From: a bacterium HR33
GTDB taxonomy: Bacteria; Gemmatimonadota; Gemmatimonadetes; Gemmatimonadales; GWC2-71-9
Assembly (NCBI GenBank): GCA_002923375.1
Contig: BEIJ01000001.1
Span: 806,001 to 870,000, forward strand
DNA length: 64,000 nucleotides
Direction: 5' to 3'
Shown one piece after another: positions 41,294 through 50,983 of this stretch. The notes beneath the pieces were generated by a model that was not told where the DNA came from, made no database searches, and saw only the letters and a list, made by a program, of their open reading frames with translations. Positions within the stretch are counted from its first letter, which is position 1. Each line of letters opens with the position of its first letter. The position numbers and the translations under genes are program-made.

Positions 41294-41659
41294 ATGCGGC
41301 TGGACAAGGGTAGCCTCCTGAGAAGAACCACAGCCGGCGCCGTACTCGCGGCGCTGGCTTTTTCCGGCCTGCCTCATACCGCGTCGGCAGAGACCAACAA
41401 TACCCATCGCTGCCACCCGCCGGCTGCGGCGGATCAACCATCAGTAACGGCGCCTACCTCGGACCAGCACTGCCCGGCTCAGCACGGGATCGCCTGCGCT
41501 ACGATGCCCGGTTGCGCCGGTCTCGCGGCGGCGCTTCTCCTCGGCTCGCCGGAACAGGTTCCCAAGCCGGACTCCCATCCTCTGCCGCTGGGAGAAGTCT
41601 CGAACCTTAAAGACCGCACCTCCAGCGGGCCGCCTACACCGCCTCCGGATCTCCAATAA
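41294..41659 (+). CDS. Small secreted Cys-rich protein of the metal-efflux locus
   Basis: The 121-aa protein has a signal (TTAGAVLAALAFSGLPHTASA) and a mature part with HRCHPP, DQHCPAQHGIACATMPGCA and a Pro-rich tail. Cysteines and histidines suggest metal binding or disulfides. It precedes the CusC-like gene by 132 bp. No named family is recognised; small Cys/His/Met-rich periplasmic proteins often accompany copper or silver efflux systems, so that role is inferred. Confidence 0.6.
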   Translation: MRLDKGSLLRRTTAGAVLAALAFSGLPHTASAETNNTHRCHPPAAADQPSVTAPTSDQHCPAQHGIACATMPGCAGLAAALLLGSPEQVPKPDSHPLPLGEVSNLKDRTSSGPPTPPPDLQ

Positions 41660-41791
41660 CCGGCGCTTTCCGCTGCGCCTGAATTAGCCGGGGCATCCGC
41701 CCCGCAGAGACCGTTTTCCTCAAAAGCGTTCGACTCTCGACCGGAGGCCGGTTATGGATTTCGTAGTTCTCGTTTCAGTCGAGGCACGCTC

Positions 41792-43087
41792 GTGCCGCGG
41801 ATTCGTGCCATGAACCTGCTCTTGGTTTTGGCCGCGAGTCTCGCGCCAGCTATAGCTGCGGGCGATCTAGCCCCCCAAGACACTCTGAGACTCCAAGACG
41901 CGATTCGCGAAGCTCTCGCCGCAAACCCGATGCTGCGGGCGGCGCGCCTCAAGGCCGAAGCCGCGGCGGAGCGGGTCGCCCCCCAGGGCGCGTTGCCGGA
42001 CCCGGAGTTATCGGTCGCCTTCATGAACCGGATGATCTCCAGTCCCGGCTCCACCATGGACCCGATGACCATGAACCAGGTCCAGCTTACCCAGATGGTT
42101 CCCTGGTTCGGCAAGCTGGGTCTCGCAAAGGAACGGGCCGCCAAGTTGGCCCAGGCGGAACTGCTGGACGCCGAGGAGACCGAGCGCATGCTCGTAGCTC
42201 AGGTCAAGTCCCTCTACTACCGCCTGGCCTACATGGATCGCGCTCTGGTGATCATGAACGCTTCCCGCGATCTGCTCCGGAGTTTCGTTCAAGTGTCCCA
42301 GGCGATGTACGCCGCCGGAACCGCGGTACAACAGGATGTCTACCAAGCGCAGGTGGGCGTTGCCCGAATGAGCGAGGAGATCACCCTGATGGAGCAGGAG
42401 CGGACCGCCATGGCGGCGCGGCTCAACGCGCTCTTGGGGCGCGAGGCCACTGCTCCGATCCCGGCTCTCGAACTTCCGGAGGAAACCGCCGAGTTGCCGC
42501 CGGCGGATTCCCTGATGGCGATAGCGGTAGCCAACCGGCCCGCTTTGAAAGCTGCGGCGGCCCGCGTGGCGGGAGCCGAAGCGGCCTACCGGCTCGCCCG
42601 CCGCGAACTCTATCCCGATCTCATGATCGGGATCTCTTACGGGCAGCGTCCCGCGTACCAAGACATGGGGTCGCTGATGTTGGGATTGAGGCTTCCCATC
42701 TGGGCGGGATCCCGGCAGTTGCCGATGCGCAAGGAGATGGAGGCGATGCGGGCGATGGCGGAAGCGGAGGCTCAGGATCTGTACAATCGTACTTACGCCG
42801 AGTTGGTGGAGCTCAAGGCCGAAGCGGAGCGAAGCCGGCGCCTGAGCCGCCTGTACGCCACCTCTATCGTTCCCCAGGCGCGCGCTTCGGTATCGGCGGC
42901 TCTGGCTGCGTACCGGGTGGGAAGAGTGGACTACATGAGTGTGGTGGAGAACCAGATGATCGCAAACCGCTACGAGACGGAGAGTGTCCGGCTGCTGGCC
43001 GATTACTGGCAGGCGGTGGCCGAGATCGAGGCGCGCATAGGCGTCGCGGCGCCGGCTGCGGTGGAAACCAACGGAGGTGCCCGATGA
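41792..43087 (+). CDS. TolC/CusC-family outer-membrane efflux protein
   Basis: The 431-aa protein starts with GTG 41792 (GAGG seven bases upstream); ATG 41810 would begin the signal NLLLVLAASLAPAIAAGD directly. Two similar halves form the OEP fold: LRLQDAIREALAANPMLRAA near the N-terminus and SLMAIAVANRPALKAAAARV in the second half, with long coiled-coil helices between. A Met cluster (MNRMISSPGSTMDPMTMNQ) near residue 75 hints at soft-metal affinity. It provides the outer-membrane duct for the RND pump encoded downstream and overlaps the adaptor gene by 4 bp. Confidence 0.88.
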   Translation: MPRIRAMNLLLVLAASLAPAIAAGDLAPQDTLRLQDAIREALAANPMLRAARLKAEAAAERVAPQGALPDPELSVAFMNRMISSPGSTMDPMTMNQVQLTQMVPWFGKLGLAKERAAKLAQAELLDAEETERMLVAQVKSLYYRLAYMDRALVIMNASRDLLRSFVQVSQAMYAAGTAVQQDVYQAQVGVARMSEEITLMEQERTAMAARLNALLGREATAPIPALELPEETAELPPADSLMAIAVANRPALKAAAARVAGAEAAYRLARRELYPDLMIGISYGQRPAYQDMGSLMLGLRLPIWAGSRQLPMRKEMEAMRAMAEAEAQDLYNRTYAELVELKAEAERSRRLSRLYATSIVPQARASVSAALAAYRVGRVDYMSVVENQMIANRYETESVRLLADYWQAVAEIEARIGVAAPAAVETNGGAR

Positions 43088-44322
43088 GCATCGGAAACAA
43101 GAAAACGCTGGCGCTGCTGGCGATTCTCTTTGCCTGCGGGGGCGAAGCTCAGGATTCTCCCATGCCGGGGATGACCGCGGAGGAGCACGCCCGGATGCAG
43201 GCGGGGCTCACCGGTGCTACCGACACTGCGGGCCAGGCGGTGAGGCGCCCCATACATCTGACGGCGGAACAGGAGCGGGCTTTGGGCGTGGTTTATACCG
43301 TGGCCCGCCGGCAATCCCTCACCCGCACCATCCGGACAGTGGGTCGAATCGAGGCGCCCGAGCCCGCGATCGCCGATGTCACGCCCAAGATCGAAGGATT
43401 CGTCGAACGGCTGTTCGTGAACTATACCGGCGTCGCCGTGCGGCGCGGCCAGCCGCTGCTAGAACTTTACAGCCCGATGCTGGTGGCGGCTCAGGAGGAA
43501 CTGCTCACCGCAAAACGCCTCCTGGCGCAAGTGGATTCCGGCGCGCCGGAAGCTTGGCGGGGAGCGGTTGCGACCTTGGAAGCGGCAAGACGGAGGCTTC
43601 TCTTTTGGGACATCACCGAGGAGCAGATCGAGCGAATCGAACAGACCGGTGAAGTGAACAAGACCCTGGTTCTGGTCTCGCCCGTGAGCGGCATAGTTCT
43701 GGAGAAAAACGTGCTGGAAGGCCAGCAGGTGATGCCGGGGATGCGCCTTTACCGCATAGCGGATCTCTCCACGGTGTGGGCCGAGGGCGACGTTTTCGAA
43801 CAGGACCTTCAGTTCGTGCGGGTTGGGTCCCAGGCGCACATCGAGGTGACCGCGTATCCCGGACAGCACTTCATGGGGCGGGTGAGTTTCGTCTATCCCA
43901 CGGTAGATGAAACCAGTCGCACTAACCGGGTGCGGGTCACCCTTCCCAACCCGGGGTTGCGTTTGAAGCCCGGGATGTACGCCACGATCTATTTCGACGT
44001 CGAGATCGGCCCGGACGCTGTTGTGGTACCGCGCGAAGCCGTGGTCGCCACGGGCGAGCGCAATCTGGTGTTCGTTCGCGACGCCGACGGGATGCTGGTC
44101 CCTCGGGAAGTGGTCTTGGGGGCCAGGGCCGGCGACCTGGTGCAGGTATTGAGCGGCCTAGCCGAAGGGGAGACGGTTGTGGCCGCGGCCAACTTCCTAG
44201 TGGACGCGGAATCCCGGCTGGCGGGAACCGACCGCTCGATGCCGGGGATGCAGCACGGATCCCACGGAACCGACCCGCGATCGGACTCGCCCGCCGTCAG
44301 AGAGGAGCATCGTCATGATTAA
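43084..44322 (+). CDS. CusB-like periplasmic adaptor (MFP) of heavy-metal RND efflux
   Basis: The 412-aa adaptor has a lipoprotein-like signal (LLAILFACGGE) and Met/His-rich ends: DSPMPGMTAEEHARMQ at the N-terminus and RSMPGMQHGSHG followed by EEHRHD at the C-terminus. Core HlyD elements are present: YTVARRQSLTRTIRTVGRIE, LVSPVSGIVLEKNVLEGQQV, LRLKPGMYATIYFD. It bridges the CusA-type pump and the outer-membrane channel and probably binds Cu(I)/Ag(I). It overlaps the pump gene by 8 bp. Confidence 0.9.
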   Translation: MSIGNKKTLALLAILFACGGEAQDSPMPGMTAEEHARMQAGLTGATDTAGQAVRRPIHLTAEQERALGVVYTVARRQSLTRTIRTVGRIEAPEPAIADVTPKIEGFVERLFVNYTGVAVRRGQPLLELYSPMLVAAQEELLTAKRLLAQVDSGAPEAWRGAVATLEAARRRLLFWDITEEQIERIEQTGEVNKTLVLVSPVSGIVLEKNVLEGQQVMPGMRLYRIADLSTVWAEGDVFEQDLQFVRVGSQAHIEVTAYPGQHFMGRVSFVYPTVDETSRTNRVRVTLPNPGLRLKPGMYATIYFDVEIGPDAVVVPREAVVATGERNLVFVRDADGMLVPREVVLGARAGDLVQVLSGLAEGETVVAAANFLVDAESRLAGTDRSMPGMQHGSHGTDPRSDSPAVREEHRHD

Positions 44323-47300
44323 CCGGATCATCGCTTGGTCGCTGGAGAACCGGTTTCTGGTCCTGCTGGCGGCGGCGGCGCTCACCGCCGGCGGGATCTG
44401 GGCGATGCGCACCACTCCGCTGGACGCCATCCCTGACCTTTCGGATGTCCAAGTGATCGTCCAGACCGATTTCGCCGAGCAGGCTCCCCAGATCGTGGAA
44501 GACCAGATCACCTATCCCATAGCGTCGGAGATGCTCAAAGTCCCCGGCGCCAGAGTGGTCCGCGGTTACTCGTTTTTCGGTCTGAGTCTGGTCTATGTGA
44601 TCTTCGAGGACGGTACCGACATCTACTGGGCGCGCTCCCGGGTGCTAGAGTATCTGAACGGCATCAGGCAAAGGCTCCCCCGGGGCGTAGAACCAACGCT
44701 GGGACCGGATGCAACCGGCGTGGGATGGGTGTTCGAGTATGTCCTGGAATCGGACAGCCTCGATCTGGCGCAGCTCAGGACGTTGCAGGACTGGTACATC
44801 CGCTACCAGCTCACCGCGGTGCCGGGGGTGGCCGAGGTGGCCAGCGTGGGAGGCTTCGTCAAGCAGTACCAGGTGGAGGTCAATCCGGAGCAGCTGCGCG
44901 CGTTCAACATTCCGGTCACGCGGGTGGCGCAGGCGATCGGCGCCCATCAGGCGGACATCGGCGCCCGGGTGCTGGAAATGGGCGGCCGGGAGTACATGAT
45001 CCGGGGCTTGGGATACCTCCAGGGAGTGCGGGATATCGAAAACGTGACCGTGGGGGTGACACCCGGCGGCACTCCGATTCGCGTGGCCGACATCGCCACG
45101 GTGCAGGTGGGTCCCGCTCCGCGGCGCGGCGCCGCCGATTGGAACGGAAAGGGCGAGGTGGTGGCCGGGATCGTGGTGATGCGCTTTGGATCGGACGCCC
45201 TCAAAACCATCGAGGCGGTAAAAGAGCGAATCCGGGAGATCCAGCGGGGCCTCCCGCCGGGTGTGAGAATCCGCACCGCTTACGACCGGAGCGACCTGAT
45301 CCACCGGGCGATCGCCACCCTGCGCGACAAGCTGATCGAAGAATCGCTGATCGTGGCGGGTATCGCCGTCTTGTTCCTGCTGCACGCCCGCTCGGCGCTG
45401 GTGGCCATCGTGACGCTGCCTTTGGGCATCTTGATCTCGTTCATCGTGATGCGGTGGATCGGGGTGAATGCCAACATCATGAGCTTGGGCGGGATCGCCA
45501 TCGCCATCGGCGCCATGGTGGATGCCGCGATCGTGATGATCGAGAACATGCACAAGCATCTGGAGCGGGCGGACGGCGGCGCGTCCCGCTGGGAGATCGT
45601 GCTGGAAAGCGCCAAGCAGGTGGGGCCGCCGCTCTTCTTCTCGCTGCTCATCATCACGTTCAGCTTCCTTCCGGTCTTCGCCCTGGAGCAGCAAGAGGGA
45701 CGGCTCTTCAAGCCCTTGGCCTACACCAAGACCTTTGCCATGGCGGGGGCGGCGCTTTTGTCCATTACTCTGGTGCCGGTGCTGATGGGTTATCTGATCA
45801 AAGGCCGGATTCGCCCCGAGGCGCACAATCCTTTGAACCGGCTCTTGCGGCGGATCTATCGCCCGGCGATCGATTTCGCATTGCGGCGGCCCGCGGTAGT
45901 CATCGGCGGAGCCGGCGTTCTGCTCGCAATCACTCTTTTGCCCTGGAGCCGGTTGGGGAGCGAATTCATGCCGCCGCTCAAGGAGGGATCGCTCCTGTTC
46001 ATGCCGACCACGGTGCCCGGCGTGTCCATCGCCCAGTCACGCGAGATCATGCGGTACCAGGACAGTGTATTGGCCTCTTTTCCCGAAGTGGAATCGGTTT
46101 TGGGCAAGGCGGGCCGGGCTAACACCGCGACCGATCCTGCACCTCTCGACATGTTCGAAACCACGGTGATTCTCAAGCCGGAACGAGAGTGGCGGCCGGG
46201 GATGACTTACGAGCGGCTGGTGGCGGAGATGGATCGGGCGGTGCGGCTTCCCGGAGTTACCAACGCCTGGACCATGCCGATCAAAGGCCGGATCGACATG
46301 CTGGCCACGGGGGTTCGTACCGCGGTCGGGATCAAGATTTTCGGCCCGAATCTGGACACGTTGCAGATGTTGGGCGAGCGCGTGGAGCGGATCGTTCAGC
46401 GCGTGCCGGGCACCCGCAGCGCTTTCGCCGAGCGGGGAGTTTCGGGCTACTACGTGGACATCGAGATCGACCGGGCGGAGGCGGCCCGCTACGGGCTCAA
46501 CGTGGGAGACATTCACGATGCGATCATGGCTACGGTGGGCGGTATGGACGCTGCCGTGACGGTGGAGGGGAGGGAGCGCTACGCGGTCAATGTGCGGTAT
46601 CCCCGCGAGCTCCGGGACGATGTGGAGAAATTGCGGCAGGTGTTGATTCCCGCTCCCGGGATGGCGGCGCGCGGTGGAGGTATGGCTGCGGGGATGGGGG
46701 CGATGCCGGGGGCGTCGGCAATGTCGATGAACGGCGGATCGGGCGCGCCCCTGGCTCAGATCCCGCTGGGACAGGTCGCCGCTGTGCGTTTGGTCCAAGG
46801 TCCCATGGCGGTCAAGACGGAAAACGCGTTTCCGGTAACCACCGTGTTCGTGGATATCGGCGACAGGGACGTAGGCGGTTACGTGGCGGAAGCGCAGAGG
46901 CTGGTGGCTTCCGAGCTGGAGCTTCCGCCGGGGTACACGCTGGTTTGGAGCGGGCAGTACGAATTCATGCGGCGGGTGGCGGACAAGTTGAAGGTCGTCA
47001 TTCCGGTCACCCTGGGGATAATCTTTCTCCTGCTCTATCTCAATTTCCGCAGTGCGGCGGAGTCGTTGATCGTAATGCTGGCTTTGCCCTTTGCTTTGGT
47101 GGGCGGGATCTGGTTTCTCTGGCTGTTGGATTACAACACCAGTGTGGCGGTTTGGGTGGGGTTCATCGCTCTGGCCGGAGTGGCGGCGGAAACCGGTGTG
47201 GTGATGCTGATCTATTTGGACGAGGCGTTTCACCGCAGGAGTCTGGAGGGGCGGATGCGCGATCGCGCCGACGTGGAGGCGGCGGTTCGGGAGGGCGCCC

Positions 47301-47560
47301 TGGAGCGGCTGCGTCCGGTGATGATGACGGTAACGGCCATAACCGCCGGTTTGGCCCCGATACTTTGGAGCCGGGGTACGGGTGCGGATGTAATGAAGCG
47401 GATAGCGGCTCCGATGGTGGGCGGCATGGTGACGGCTACGGTTTTGACGCTGATCGTAATTCCGGCGATTTACCTGCTCTGGCGCGCCTGGCAGCTGGGG
47501 CATCGCCCGGAGGCTTTGGTCAAGGAGGCGCTCAGGGACCGCGGGGCGCTTGCGCCGTGA
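44315..47560 (+). CDS. CusA/CzcA-type heavy-metal RND efflux pump
   Basis: The 1081-aa inner-membrane antiporter is of the HME-RND branch: N-terminal INRIIAWSLENRFLVLLAAA, TTPLDAIPDLSDVQVIVQTD, the TM4 acidic motif in AIGAMVDAAIVMIEN, and IKGRIDMLATGVRTAVGIKI, which includes the substrate-site Met of monovalent (Cu/Ag) pumps. Residues about 782-815 hold an unusual Gly/Met-rich insert (GMAARGGGMAAGMGAM, then ASAMSMNGGSG) where CusA normally runs straight to the PLGQV strand. The last gene of the cus-like set. The monovalent metal preference is inferred. Confidence 0.92.
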   Translation: MINRIIAWSLENRFLVLLAAAALTAGGIWAMRTTPLDAIPDLSDVQVIVQTDFAEQAPQIVEDQITYPIASEMLKVPGARVVRGYSFFGLSLVYVIFEDGTDIYWARSRVLEYLNGIRQRLPRGVEPTLGPDATGVGWVFEYVLESDSLDLAQLRTLQDWYIRYQLTAVPGVAEVASVGGFVKQYQVEVNPEQLRAFNIPVTRVAQAIGAHQADIGARVLEMGGREYMIRGLGYLQGVRDIENVTVGVTPGGTPIRVADIATVQVGPAPRRGAADWNGKGEVVAGIVVMRFGSDALKTIEAVKERIREIQRGLPPGVRIRTAYDRSDLIHRAIATLRDKLIEESLIVAGIAVLFLLHARSALVAIVTLPLGILISFIVMRWIGVNANIMSLGGIAIAIGAMVDAAIVMIENMHKHLERADGGASRWEIVLESAKQVGPPLFFSLLIITFSFLPVFALEQQEGRLFKPLAYTKTFAMAGAALLSITLVPVLMGYLIKGRIRPEAHNPLNRLLRRIYRPAIDFALRRPAVVIGGAGVLLAITLLPWSRLGSEFMPPLKEGSLLFMPTTVPGVSIAQSREIMRYQDSVLASFPEVESVLGKAGRANTATDPAPLDMFETTVILKPEREWRPGMTYERLVAEMDRAVRLPGVTNAWTMPIKGRIDMLATGVRTAVGIKIFGPNLDTLQMLGERVERIVQRVPGTRSAFAERGVSGYYVDIEIDRAEAARYGLNVGDIHDAIMATVGGMDAAVTVEGRERYAVNVRYPRELRDDVEKLRQVLIPAPGMAARGGGMAAGMGAMPGASAMSMNGGSGAPLAQIPLGQVAAVRLVQGPMAVKTENAFPVTTVFVDIGDRDVGGYVAEAQRLVASELELPPGYTLVWSGQYEFMRRVADKLKVVIPVTLGIIFLLLYLNFRSAAESLIVMLALPFALVGGIWFLWLLDYNTSVAVWVGFIALAGVAAETGVVMLIYLDEAFHRRSLEGRMRDRADVEAAVREGALERLRPVMMTVTAITAGLAPILWSRGTGADVMKRIAAPMVGGMVTATVLTLIVIPAIYLLWRAWQLGHRPEALVKEALRDRGALAP

Positions 47561-47668
47561 GCGTTGGGGATCCTGCGCCAGGAGCACCAAGCACGAGTTG
47601 CACCGTTGCGAGGAGCCTCTTGGCTTTGGCATGAGCCGCGCCGGGGATTACATTTCCAGCGCGCGGCC

Positions 47669-48322
47669 ATGCCGTTCGCTCAAGAACAACTCGCCCGAAT
47701 CAAACCGCTGTGGGACCGGATGCTCGCGCACCGGTTCCTCCGGGAGACCAGAGACGGCACCATCTCCGACGAGCGGTTTGCCGTCTGGATGCGACAGGAC
47801 TACCTGTTCGTGGAGGCGGCGATCCCCTTCATCGCCGCCCTGATCCCCAAAGCCCCGCGCCGCCACTGGGAAGCTCTGTCGGGCGTGATCTCGGCGCTCT
47901 TCGACGAGCTCAAGCTGTTCGAGGAGCGAGCCCGAGCGGTGGGCGTGGATTTGCGGGGAGCGCCGCCGGCCTTCACCAACCACGCCTACATTCAGTTCCT
48001 CATGGCGACCGCGGCTCACGCCTCCTACGCCGAGGCCTACACCGTGCTCTACACGGCGGAGAAGGCGTATCTCGATTCCTGGTCGGTGGTCAAAGCCGGT
48101 ATCTCACCCCAGTCCAAGTGGTACCCCTTCGTAGAAAACTGGGCGGGTGAGCGGTTCGCCCAGTACGTGAAGTACTTGGAAGACGAGCTGAACCGTCTGG
48201 CCGAAGAAGCGGGGCCTGCGGAACGGGAGCGAATGGCGCACTATTTCGAGCTTACCGCCAAGTACGAGATAGCGTTCTGGGAGATGGCGGCAACGGGCGA
48301 GGGGTGGCCGGGAGCGGATTAG
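47669..48322 (+). CDS. TenA-family protein (no catalytic Cys, TenA_E-like)
   Basis: The 217-aa helical protein shows the TenA/THI-4 fold: FAQEQLARIKPLWDRMLAH, FAVWMRQDYLFVEAAIPF, HASYAEAYTVLYTAEKAYLD and FELTAKYEIAFWEMA. The central segment where TenA_C enzymes have the nucleophilic Cys reads SYAEAYTVLYTAE with no Cys, as in TenA_E members. It may act in thiamine pyrimidine salvage or another reaction. ATG 47669 is chosen; residues upstream to 47564 do not belong to the fold. A typical TenA follows 76 bp downstream. Confidence 0.78.
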   Translation: MPFAQEQLARIKPLWDRMLAHRFLRETRDGTISDERFAVWMRQDYLFVEAAIPFIAALIPKAPRRHWEALSGVISALFDELKLFEERARAVGVDLRGAPPAFTNHAYIQFLMATAAHASYAEAYTVLYTAEKAYLDSWSVVKAGISPQSKWYPFVENWAGERFAQYVKYLEDELNRLAEEAGPAERERMAHYFELTAKYEIAFWEMAATGEGWPGAD

Positions 48323-48398
48323 AACGGCGGGTGGGGCGCGGGTCTAGAAGACCCGGGATCTTGCGCGAACGGCGAGGCGGCAGGAGAGGAGGTGCCCG

Positions 48399-49067
48399 AT
48401 GATCCCGATCACCGAGGAACAATTCCAGGCTGCGCGCCCGATCTGGGAAGCGCAGCTCGAGCATCCTTTCGTCCAAGGGTTGAAAGACGGCACCTTGGAG
48501 GTGGAGCGCTTCAAGCGCTGGGTGCTCCAGGACTATCTCTACCTCAAGGAGTTCGCCCGGCTTTTTGCCTGGGCGGTGGCCAAGGCAGACCGGCTGGAAT
48601 CGATGGGGTGGTATGCCGGGGTGCTCAACCTCACGCTGAACACCGAGATGGCGCTCCACCGTTCCTATGCCGCTCGGTTCGGCATCTCCCCGGAAGAGTT
48701 GGAGCGGCAGGAGATGTGGCCCACCACGCGCGCCTACACCGACTTCCTGATCCGCACCGCGGCGGACGGGGATCTGGCCGATCTGGTAGCGGCCCTCCTT
48801 CCCTGCGCCTGGGGTTACGTGTACATCGCCACCGAGCTGAGCAAGGGGCCGCTGCCTTCCGACGAGCGCTACAAGGAGTGGATCGCCCAGTACAGCTCCA
48901 AGGAGTTTTGCGAGGCGGCCGACTGGCTGAAGGGAGAGATGAACCGGCTGGCCGCGGGGGCGGATGCCGCCAAGCGTCGGCGGCTGGTGGAACTGTTCGT
49001 CCTGTCCAGCCGCTACGAGTGGCTGTTCTGGGAGATGTGCTGGCGGGGCGAGAAGTGGCCGGTGTGA
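48399..49067 (+). CDS. TenA-family aminopyrimidine aminohydrolase-like protein
   Basis: The 222-aa protein keeps TenA motifs: FKRWVLQDYLYLKEFARLFA, TRAYTDFLIRTAADG, LLPCAWGYVYIATEL with the catalytic Cys, and SSRYEWLFWEMCW. TenA_C enzymes hydrolyse 4-amino-5-aminomethyl-2-methylpyrimidine or thiamine for pyrimidine salvage. ATG 48399 has AGGAGG (48386-48391) upstream. Tandem with a Cys-less TenA. No thiamine-biosynthesis gene or TPP riboswitch is adjacent, so assignment to thiamine salvage rests on the family alone. Confidence 0.85.
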   Translation: MIPITEEQFQAARPIWEAQLEHPFVQGLKDGTLEVERFKRWVLQDYLYLKEFARLFAWAVAKADRLESMGWYAGVLNLTLNTEMALHRSYAARFGISPEELERQEMWPTTRAYTDFLIRTAADGDLADLVAALLPCAWGYVYIATELSKGPLPSDERYKEWIAQYSSKEFCEAADWLKGEMNRLAAGADAAKRRRLVELFVLSSRYEWLFWEMCWRGEKWPV

Positions 49068-49151
49068 AAACGCCCGGCGGCCGGCAGCCACCGGGCGCTT
49101 TTCCCGCCCCGGTCAGTTCCCCTCAGCAGTCGTGATACCGGTCAGCTCCCC

Positions 49152-50624
49152 CTAGCAGTCGTAATAAAGGAAGAACTCGTAGGGGTGCGGCCTCAGTTGG
49201 ATCGGCTCCACCTCCTTGGCCCGCTTATAGGCGATGTAGGTCTCGATCAGATCCGGGGTGAAGACCCCGCCTTCTGTCAAGAACTCGTGGTCCTGCTCCA
49301 GAGCGTCCAGCACCTCCGCCAGGAACCCCGGCGTGCTCTTTACGAACTTCCGCTCATGAGGCTCGAGCTCGTAAAGATCCTTGTCGATCGGCGCCGGCGG
49401 CTCGATCCGATTCTTGATCCCGTCCAGACCGGCCATGAGCATCGCCGCAAAGGCCAAATACGGATTGCAAGAGGGATCCGGAGCCCGAAACTCGATCCGC
49501 TTCGACTTGGGCGACTTGGAGTAGACCGGAATCCGGCAGATGGCGCTGCGGTTGCGCTGCGAATAAATGAGATTGATCGGCGCCTCGTAGCCCGGCACCA
49601 GCCGCCTGTAGGAGTTGGTGGTAGGAGCGCAGAACGCCAGCAACGCGGGAGCGTGCTTGATCAACCCGCCGATGTAAAACCGGGCGGTCTCCGATATCAG
49701 GGCGTAACCGTCCGGAGAATAGAAGAGGTTCTGCCCGTCCTTCCAGAGACTTTGATGCACGTGCATCCCGGACCCGTTGTCCCCGAACAGCGGCTTGGGC
49801 ATGAAGGTCGCCGTGTAACCATGCTCGTAACACACGTTCTTCACGATGTACTTGTACATCATCACCTGGTCCGCCATCCTCACCAGAGTCTTGAACCGCA
49901 TGTCGATCTCGGCCTGACCTGCGGTCCCTACCTCGTGATGATGCACCTCGACCTCGATACCCGCCGCCTCCATCGCCAGCACTATCTTGGAACGCAGGTC
50001 CTGGAGCTTGTCCACCGGCGGCACCGGGAAATAACCCTCCTTGTGCCGGGGGCGGTGGCCCAGATTGGGCTGACCTCCGTCCCGACCGGAGTTCCAAACC
50101 CCTTCCTCCGCATCAATGTGGTAATAACCCTCCCGGGCGTTCTGGTCGAACCGCACCGAGTTGAAGATGTAGAACTCGGCTTCAGGACCCCAGTAAGAAG
50201 TCGTGGCGATCCCGCTCTCCACCAAGTACCGCTCCGCCTTCTTGGCCACGAAACGCGGATCCCTGGTGTAGTGCTGCCCCGTGACCGGATCGATCACGTC
50301 GCAGATCAAGACCAGAGTGGGAACCTTGAGGCAAGGATCCACGAACGCCGAAGCCGGATCCGGAAGCAACACCATGTCGCTCTCGTGGATCGCCTGGAAG
50401 CCCCGAATGCTGGACCCGTCAAAGCCGAACCCCTCGACGAAAGCGTCCTCGGTGAGCTCCCTTATCGGCAGCGAGAAGTGCTGCCACTGGCCGGGTAGAT
50501 CGGTAAAACGGACATCCACCACCTGCACACCCGCTTCGCGGGCCCTGCGAATTACTTCCTCGGGACTGACTTCGGCGGCACCGGTCTCTTCCGCTTTGGA
50601 CCGGGGCGGCATGGTAGCAGTCAT
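49152..50624 (-). CDS. glnA: Glutamine synthetase type I with adenylylation tyrosine
   Basis: The 490-aa enzyme has the GS hallmarks [55 protein letters not shown], and NRSAICRIP. The loop reading [12 protein letters not shown] carries a Tyr at the position adenylylated in enteric GSI (KNLYDLPP), so control by an adenylyltransferase is plausible. ATP-dependent synthesis of glutamine from glutamate and ammonia. It is transcribed alone from its own promoter (50743-50771) with a hairpin in its leader. A second, different GS lies at 59920-61320. Confidence 0.95.
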   Translation of the reverse strand: MTATMPPRSKAEETGAAEVSPEEVIRRAREAGVQVVDVRFTDLPGQWQHFSLPIRELTEDAFVEGFGFDGSSIRGFQAIHESDMVLLPDPASAFVDPCLKVPTLVLICDVIDPVTGQHYTRDPRFVAKKAERYLVESGIATTSYWGPEAEFYIFNSVRFDQNAREGYYHIDAEEGVWNSGRDGGQPNLGHRPRHKEGYFPVPPVDKLQDLRSKIVLAMEAAGIEVEVHHHEVGTAGQAEIDMRFKTLVRMADQVMMYKYIVKNVCYEHGYTATFMPKPLFGDNGSGMHVHQSLWKDGQNLFYSPDGYALISETARFYIGGLIKHAPALLAFCAPTTNSYRRLVPGYEAPINLIYSQRNRSAICRIPVYSKSPKSKRIEFRAPDPSCNPYLAFAAMLMAGLDGIKNRIEPPAPIDKDLYELEPHERKFVKSTPGFLAEVLDALEQDHEFLTEGGVFTPDLIETYIAYKRAKEVEPIQLRPHPYEFFLYYDC

Positions 50625-50671
50625 AGCGCGGCTCCTCCAGAACTAGATAAGGTTTACGGGGACAAAGCTGA

Positions 50672-50704
50672 GGGGCCGGCTCCCTTCCCGGTCGAGCCGG
50701 CCCC
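50672..50704 (-). ncRNA. Stable 11-bp stem-loop in the glnA leader
   Basis: GGGGCCGGCTC (50672-50682) and GAGCCGGCCCC (50694-50704) pair perfectly around an 11-nt loop. It lies between the predicted start site (about 50736) and the ribosome site of glnA. No U tract follows, so a plain terminator is unlikely; it could be an attenuator, mRNA stabiliser or protein-binding site. No glutamine-riboswitch motif was identified. Confidence 0.4.
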
Positions 50705-50742
50705 TACAATCGCATACCAGACCGATAATTCAGGCACACGGG

Positions 50743-50771
50743 AGAGTAACACGCGGGGACCGCACTGTCAA
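50743..50771 (-). promoter_or_regulatory. Sigma-70-type promoter of glnA
   Basis: On the minus strand TTGACA (50766-50771) is followed after exactly 17 bp by TACTCT (50743-50748). The -35 is perfect, the -10 weak. It lies 119 bp upstream of the start codon and between the ppi terminator and the leader hairpin. Confidence 0.5.
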
Positions 50772-50799
50772 GCTCCGGGCGTTCACCGTGCACAAAAAG

Positions 50800-50824
50800 G
50801 CCCCGGAAGCAGCCCTTCCGGGGC
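50800..50824 (-). terminator. Rho-independent terminator after the cyclophilin gene
   Basis: GCCCCGGAAG (50800-50809) and CTTCCGGGGC (50815-50824) form a 10-bp GC-rich stem with a five-base loop. On the minus strand it is followed by CCTTTTTG, a good U tract. It is positioned to stop transcripts from the FAH-cyclophilin pair before glnA. Confidence 0.7.
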
Positions 50825-50983
50825 TTAAACCTGCATCGGTGCCGGCCAAAAATGGTCACCTGTGCAAGATTTTGCTCTCACCCGTGCGAGGGGACCCTTC
50901 CCGGTTCCGGCCCCTGGAACCCCTAGCTCCCTTCCGGTACAGTAAGCCGCGCAGAACCGGCCCGTTCCCGGCTGCACCCCCTT

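Noticed and set aside
50672-50704. Glutamine riboswitch in the glnA leader
   Set aside because: Only a simple hairpin is visible; the conserved glutamine-riboswitch bulges and pseudoknot were not found.
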